A DNA stretch of 34,893 nucleotides. Source: Gammaproteobacteria bacterium. GTDB taxonomy: Bacteria; Pseudomonadota; Gammaproteobacteria; HK1. Of this stretch, positions 31,387-34,893 are shown in pieces. The DNA lies in the NCBI GenBank assembly GCA_022826505.1, contig JAJDUQ010000014.1, positions 1 to 34,893 on the forward strand. The letters are read 5' to 3'. The notes under the pieces were generated by a model, which saw only the letters and a program-made list of their open reading frames with translations, was not told where the DNA came from and ran no database searches. Made by a program: the position numbers and the translations under genes. Each line of letters begins with the position of its first letter. Within the stretch, counting starts at the first letter, position 1.

Positions 31387-32727
31387 TCACCCGGTCAGCG
31401 CAGCATAGCCCGTGAACACCGCTCCCGCCGCCAGAATCATGATCGCGCAGTAGAGCGCGTTCCAGCGCATGAACACCCAGCTCGAGACACCGGAACGAGC
31501 CGCGAGGACCAGGTTGATTCCGGTGTACGGACCTGCCACCGAGGCAATCCCCCACCCCGTCACGCACACCGATGCGAGCAGCGTCGGATCGGGCGACGTC
31601 GGCAAGGTGACCGCGATGAGGGTGGTGACCGACACCAGCGGATGCATGCCGGCCATCGCGGTCACGAGAATGGCGGCGAGCGCCATGACTGCGGTTGCGG
31701 CGGTCAGCGTGAAGGCCGGCACCATCGAGGGATAGGCGGACACCAGGCTGGCGAGCCCTCCGCCGAGCACTCCGGCGGCGAGGAACAGCGTGAGCTCCCC
31801 GCTCATGCCCGGCAGTTCGGTCAGTGCGAACCGCGTCACGATCCGGATCGCACCGGCGGGCCCGGTCCGCGTCGCGAGCACCGCGGTGGAGACCAGCGGC
31901 GCGAGCAGCGAAATCAGCAGCAGCACCGACAGCCACGGCCACATCCAGTGCGCGACAGCGACCGCGCACACGAGGACCAGTGGCAGCCACAAACTCTCCA
32001 GGCGAAACGGGTAACCCTGAAACTCCGCGAGCGCCGCTCCCTCCTCCAGCCGTCCGAGGGCGACGACGATCAGGAATCCGACGCCCGCGAGCGCGACCCC
32101 CATCAGCACCATCTCGGAAAAGTTCACCCCGGGCACCAGCCCCAGTGCGAGGGCCACTCCGCCGATGAACGGCGAGTAGTAGGCGACCATGGAATACGAA
32201 CGCCCGAGCATCGCGACCTCGCGGCGCGTGAGCGTCGTGTACCGGGCGAGCCGCTCGGTGAACACCACCAGGGCCGAGATGTTGATGACGGCGCCGAAGA
32301 GATGCACGCCCGCCATCGTGCGCAGGTATGCGCCGAATCCCCGCGGCGGAGCGTATCCTGCTCTACGGACCGCGTCGGCCACGTAGACCAGGCGCAGAAA
32401 CGCGACGCCGGCGATCATGGTGAGGATCGGCAGCGAACCCGCGGCCACATCACCCCATGCGATATCGACTCCGCGCGTCGCAGCCACCGCAATGCATGCG
32501 AGCCCGACGCCGATCATGAGTGCGACCTGGACCAGCGCGCGGCGCGGCAGTCGACCCAGCACCGCGCATCCCGCGACCCACGCAGCCAGCAATCCGACTT
32601 CCCGCGGGAATACGGGCGCCAGCCCGTGCACGACGGACGCCACGAGCATCACACTGATCATCAGCCCGGGAATTGCATCGCGACGAGCCACCACCGTCGC
32701 GAGCCCCCATGCGCCCGGCCTCGCCAA
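31387..32727 (-). CDS. Polytopic membrane protein, possible IT-superfamily transporter
   Basis: 446 residues with roughly 11-13 hydrophobic segments and short loops. I do not recognise the exact family. Each half holds a conserved-looking polar loop in a membrane context: SMVAYYSPFIGGVALALGLVPG in the first, and VTTLIAVTLPTSPDP...GWGIASVAGPYTGINLVLA in the second. Such paired Ser/Thr/Pro/Gly-rich re-entrant loops resemble ion-transporter (IT) superfamily carriers of the ArsB/DctM/CitM kind. The start is TTG at 32727, chosen because GGGGAGG lies eight bases upstream; a later ATG would cut the first helix. It is the first gene of the minus-strand block running through the decarboxylase, the HAD gene and recCBD, so it may carry the decarboxylase substrate or product. 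That link is inference. Confidence 0.75.
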   Translation of the reverse strand: MARPGAWGLATVVARRDAIPGLMISVMLVASVVHGLAPVFPREVGLLAAWVAGCAVLGRLPRRALVQVALMIGVGLACIAVAATRGVDIAWGDVAAGSLPILTMIAGVAFLRLVYVADAVRRAGYAPPRGFGAYLRTMAGVHLFGAVINISALVVFTERLARYTTLTRREVAMLGRSYSMVAYYSPFIGGVALALGLVPGVNFSEMVLMGVALAGVGFLIVVALGRLEEGAALAEFQGYPFRLESLWLPLVLVCAVAVAHWMWPWLSVLLLISLLAPLVSTAVLATRTGPAGAIRIVTRFALTELPGMSGELTLFLAAGVLGGGLASLVSAYPSMVPAFTLTAATAVMALAAILVTAMAGMHPLVSVTTLIAVTLPTSPDPTLLASVCVTGWGIASVAGPYTGINLVLAARSGVSSWVFMRWNALYCAIMILAAGAVFTGYAALTG

Positions 32728-33070
32728 CCACCGAACCTCCCCTCTGGACGCGCGGCAGAGTAGCAGAGCGGGAGGCGGTAGCTGCGTCCACGCGAATTCG
32801 TGCGTGGTCGAGACTCATGGATTGTCGAAGTTCAACTGGCGCATGCGCTTCGGTCCCGCCCGTTCGGGCGCGGGCGTATCGTCCGAGCCAAGCTATGGGC
32901 GGCGGGCGCCGCCGGTCAACGGAAATGTTCTTCGCGCCCCGCTGAACGCGGCAACGCGAGGCCGTTGCCGCATCGCGGCGATGATCCATTCCGCCCCGGT
33001 TGCGGCCCGACCGGGCGCGAGGAAACAATATGTCATTGACTTCATGTTCGCGCCGCCGCATTCTGCCGCC
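32728..33070. promoter_or_regulatory. Divergent region between the transporter-like gene and the HigB/HigA pair
   Basis: 343 bases with no convincing gene. Visible structure: hairpin CCACGC/GCGTGG (32788-32807) around an EcoRI-type GAATTC; perfect palindrome GCGCATGCGC (32839-32848); hairpin CGCCCG-TT-CGGGCG (32857-32870); perfect 8-bp hairpin GCGGCAAC/GTTGCCGC (32948-32971); and an AT-rich patch at 33023-33045. Promoters for both flanking units must lie here. Confidence 0.5.
33023..33045 (+). promoter_or_regulatory. Candidate operator/promoter of the toxin-antitoxin operon
   Basis: An AT-rich island (AAACAATATGTCATTGACTT) 30 bases before the toxin ATG. It contains the palindrome GTCA-T-TGAC (33032-33040) overlapping the inverted repeat CAAT/ATTG (33026-33038). 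XRE-type antitoxins such as HigA bind short palindromes of this sort to repress their operon. The position and the composition shift support the idea; no binding evidence exists. Confidence 0.4.
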
Positions 33071-33436
33071 ATGATCCGGACGGTCGAGATCGCCGAGGAG
33101 TTCGAGTCCGAGCTGTTCGCCCTGCCCCTGGAAGCGCGCAGATCCATCCTCGCCCTGTCGCGCCTGTTGCGGGAGTTCGGACCCCAACTGGGACGACCGC
33201 GTGTGGATACCCTCAACGGCTCGCGGCATGCGAACATGAAGGAGCTTCGGTTCAGCGCGGCGGGCGGAGAATGGCGGGTGGCGTTCGCCTTCGACCCGAT
33301 GCGTCGCGCCGTGCTGCTGGTCGCTGGAGACAAGTCCGGCGGCAACGAGCGGCGATTCTACCGCGCGCTCATCGTCAAGGCCGACGAGCGCTTCGACCGG
33401 CATCTCACCCGGCTCGCCGAAGAAGGAGGATCGTGA
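33071..33436 (+). CDS. higB: HigB-like type II toxin, RelE/ParE superfamily (Gp49-like)
   Basis: 121 residues from ATG 33071. It has the RelE-fold plan of the phage Gp49/HigB group: an N-terminal helix pair (EEFESELFALPLEARRSILALSRLLREFGP), LGRPRVDTLNGSRHANMKELRF, a strand block GGEWRVAFAFDPMRRAVLLVAGDK and the basic NERRFYRALIVKADERF. The MKELRF and WRVAFAFDP segments are characteristic of this group of mRNA interferases, which act on ribosome-bound transcripts. The toxin comes first and the antitoxin second, the usual HigBA order. The stop shares a base with the antitoxin start (TGATG), and AAGGAGGA within the toxin's end serves the antitoxin. The frame continues upstream to 32417 but that part is antisense or intergenic. 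Confidence 0.92.
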   Translation: MIRTVEIAEEFESELFALPLEARRSILALSRLLREFGPQLGRPRVDTLNGSRHANMKELRFSAAGGEWRVAFAFDPMRRAVLLVAGDKSGGNERRFYRALIVKADERFDRHLTRLAEEGGS

Positions 33437-33762
33437 TGGGATTGGACGTGGAAGACGTGATTGCGCGGCTCGACCCTGCCGAGCGCCGCAGGGTCGAGGA
33501 CCTTGCCGCCGAGTTCATTGCCGAGGAGATGACGTTGCGCGAGCTGCGCAAGGCGCGCGAGCTCACCCAGGCGAGCGTCGCGCGCGAGCTCGGCATCAGC
33601 CAGGACGCCATCTCGCGGCTGGAGCAGCGAAGCGACCTGTTGCTGTCCACGCTGCGCAGAACGGTGGAGGCGATGGGCGGCAGCCTTTCGCTCATCGCGC
33701 GCTTTCCCGACCGGCCCCCGGTCGAGCTCTCCGGCATCGCCGAGCGCGGGACTCGCAACTGA
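33436..33762 (+). CDS. higA: HigA-like antitoxin, XRE family DNA-binding protein
   Basis: 108 residues from the ATG at 33436, which overlaps the toxin stop by one base; a strong AAGGAGGA (33423-33430) lies five bases upstream. An N-terminal helical part (DVEDVIARLDPAERRRVEDLAAEFIAEEMTL) precedes a Cro/C1-type helix-turn-helix at about 38-75: LRELRKARELTQASVARELG, then ISQDAISRLEQRSDLLLSTLRRTVEAMGG. It should bind the toxin and repress the operon, probably at the palindrome near 33032-33040. The C-terminus (FPDRPPVELSGI) resembles those of antitoxins paired with Gp49-like toxins. Confidence 0.93.
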   Translation: MGLDVEDVIARLDPAERRRVEDLAAEFIAEEMTLRELRKARELTQASVARELGISQDAISRLEQRSDLLLSTLRRTVEAMGGSLSLIARFPDRPPVELSGIAERGTRN

Positions 33763-33815
33763 TTCCGCGGCAAGCGCCCCGAACTACAAGGCGCCCAGAC
33801 CGGTGCCGTCTCGAT

Positions 33816-33869
33816 GATCGGACATCGCTCCGATCGACCACGCCCCGGGCCGCATCGCGCGGCCGGGGC
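33816..33869 (+). terminator. Tandem hairpins downstream of higA, probable terminator region
   Basis: Two stems follow the antitoxin gene. The first is GATCGGA/TCCGATC with a 6-base loop (33816-33835, perfect 7 bp). The second is a very stable stem of about 11 bp, GCCCCGGGCCGC/GCGGCCGGGGC (33842-33869), with one bulged G. No T-run follows, but two consecutive stable stems 50-110 bases after the stop fit transcript-end protection. Confidence 0.45.
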
Positions 33870-34319
33870 GGGCGTGGGGTAGCTGAGTGGTGATGGGCGA
33901 TCCGCTGCCTCGCTACGCGAGACGGGCGGAGCCGCAGCAGTGCTGCGAGAGTGCCCTATGACGCCTTACGCTGCCGACCCAGGCGGCGGCTGCGGCGTGC
34001 CGGTCGTCCGGCAGTGGCCGCGAGCACGGTTTCGGCGCGTCGCGCTTGCCAGCGTTGCGCTTGGTCCGCACGGCCAGGGAATGTCCCCGGCCCCGCTTGC
34101 AACGCCACGCGCCCCGGCTCGGAGGCATCTTCAATCCCGGGGGGTTCCCCGGTCGCCGCGTGGACCCCGAGAGGTCCCGCGCGGCAGCCGCCTCGCCGTT
34201 TGGGTTGAGCGAGCCCGCCTCCGGTTCGGAGTGGCCCGTCGTGCCTGGGGCGGGGCGTTAAGCCCGCACGACATCGCGATGGATCGCGATATGGCACCTG
34301 ATTGCGCCTTCTCAAGCGC

Positions 34320-34364
34320 CCACGTCGGCTTCAGCCGACCACGCTGCCGGTGGCAGCTCCGTGG
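34320..34364. other. Possible three-way-junction RNA fold
   Basis: CCAC (34320-34323) pairs with GTGG (34361-34364) and encloses two perfect hairpins separated by three-base linkers: GTCGGC-TTCA-GCCGAC (34324-34339) and GCTGCC-GGT-GGCAGC (34343-34357). The helices fit together without wasted bases. The fold works on both strands, so its orientation is unknown. The outer stem is only 4 bp. Confidence 0.4.
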
Positions 34365-34456
34365 ATGGCGGCACCATACCACCCCGTCACGAGAGCCGCA
34401 CGAAGATTTCTGTTAGCAATCTCCTTGCCGCGACTGGCCCGAAGGCCGATTTTGGC

Positions 34457-34516
34457 GCCTGTCACTACCCGGTTCGCCCCGATCCGCCCCCGCCCGCCGG
34501 CCGGGCAGTGACAGGC
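34457..34516. repeat. 16-bp inverted repeat with one mismatch
   Basis: Left arm GCCTGTCACTACCCGG (34457-34472), right arm CCGGGCAGTGACAGGC (34501-34516), pairing at 15 of 16 positions across a 28-base C-rich loop. The longest inverted repeat seen in the window, and too long to be expected by chance. It could be an RNA stem, a recombinase or regulator site, or paired ends of a miniature element. Confidence 0.65.
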
Positions 34517-34893
34517 ATGCTTGAGCCACCTCCGGGCGCTCGCCTGCGACACCCCGCGCGAGGGTGCGCTCCGGTGCGCTCGGCGAAGCACGGGCTCCGA
34601 GCGGCCTGCGCTCGACGGGGCGGTGTACCGCGCGAGGCTCGGTCCGGCGCCGATGACGGCGGCCCGGCCGGTCGCGGGCGCGAGGCTCCGATGCCGCTTC
34701 CGGGCGAGGGCGGTGCAGCCCCCGGCACGCCCGCTCTCATTTGCCCTTTGCCCGTCATTCGTGCGATGGTTGCGCGAGGCTGGCGTGCGCACTTCCGGCC
34801 TGCTGCACGGTGCATGGGCCGGGGTCGCCTTCAACGGGTGGACACGGTCATGAGCGGACGGTCGGGCATCGGGTACGGGGCGGGTAGCGATAT

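Larger units (their letters stand above)
33763..34893. other. Right-end region without a recognisable gene, rich in inverted repeats
   Basis: 1131 bases in which no frame encodes a recognisable protein; the open frames are Arg/Pro/Ala-rich, as expected of non-coding high-GC DNA. Perfect or near-perfect hairpins are at 33816-33835, 33842-33869, 33933-33947, 33998-34013, 34137-34152, 34162-34177, 34324-34339, 34343-34357 and 34457-34516. Two ATCGCGAT palindromes stand at 34273-34280 and 34283-34290. A short frame begins at ATG 34850 and runs off the right end (14 codons, MSGRSGIGYGAGSD); it may be a gene start but nothing supports it. No tRNA or known ncRNA core was found. Confidence 0.6.

Noticed and set aside
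33870..33945. tRNA-like stretch with GTAGCTGAGTGGT resembling a D-arm
   Set aside because: No T-arm GTTCGA motif, no acceptor stem closing around it, and no anticodon arm of proper size.
33940..34416. Plus-strand open frame of 158 codons in the right-end region
   Set aside because: Arg/Pro/Ala-rich, no ribosome site, no domain, and it runs across several perfect hairpins.
34521..34853. Plus-strand open frame of 110 codons ending in ATGA overlap with a following ATG
   Set aside because: The overlap looks gene-like, but the protein has no recognisable features and the following frame has only 14 codons before the window ends.

Overview
The window is high-GC DNA, about two thirds G+C by eye, with dense, often overlapping genes and many 4-base GTGA stop/start overlaps. 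It looks like a gammaproteobacterial chromosome. RelA is of the monofunctional synthetase type (degenerate HD domain, EFDD motif), RNase G is followed by a YhdP-type AsmA-like giant protein as in many gammaproteobacteria, and a complete RecBCD nuclease-helicase is present. The genus cannot be told from the sequence. No rRNA, tRNA, CRISPR array, transposase or phage gene was found.

Layout. (1) 1-2739: an FAD oxidoreductase of the dimethylglycine/sarcosine dehydrogenase type, cut by the left edge, is divergent from a trimethylamine methyltransferase (MttB) family protein without an amber codon. The pair suggests methylamine or betaine demethylation. (2) 2924-5219, plus strand: a Uma2-family nuclease overlapping a membrane-anchored staphylococcal-nuclease-like protein, then a Phd/VapC toxin-antitoxin pair. 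(3) 10940-5287, minus strand: an eight-gene Mrp/Mnh-type cation/proton antiporter operon in the order E-F-G-DUF4040-B-C-D-second D/NuoL-like subunit. It has no large MrpA and resembles the antiporter module of membrane-bound hydrogenases. (4) 13348-11168 relA (minus), divergent from rng and yhdP (13549-19222, plus).

(5) 32727-19361, minus strand: a polytopic membrane protein with a TTG start, a PLP-dependent decarboxylase, a HAD-family protein, then recC, recB and recD, all closely packed. All three RecBCD subunits carry long low-complexity insertions. The one in RecB, between helicase motifs II and III, contains three degenerate 84-bp tandem repeats. (6) 33071-33762, plus strand: a HigB/HigA-type toxin-antitoxin pair. 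(7) 33763-34893: about 1.1 kb with no convincing gene but many perfect inverted repeats, including a 16-bp one with a single mismatch and a possible three-way junction.

Housekeeping functions (stringent response, RNA processing, envelope lipid transport, recombination, ion homeostasis) make up most of the window. The accessory layer is the two toxin-antitoxin loci, the Uma2/nuclease pair and the right-end structured region.
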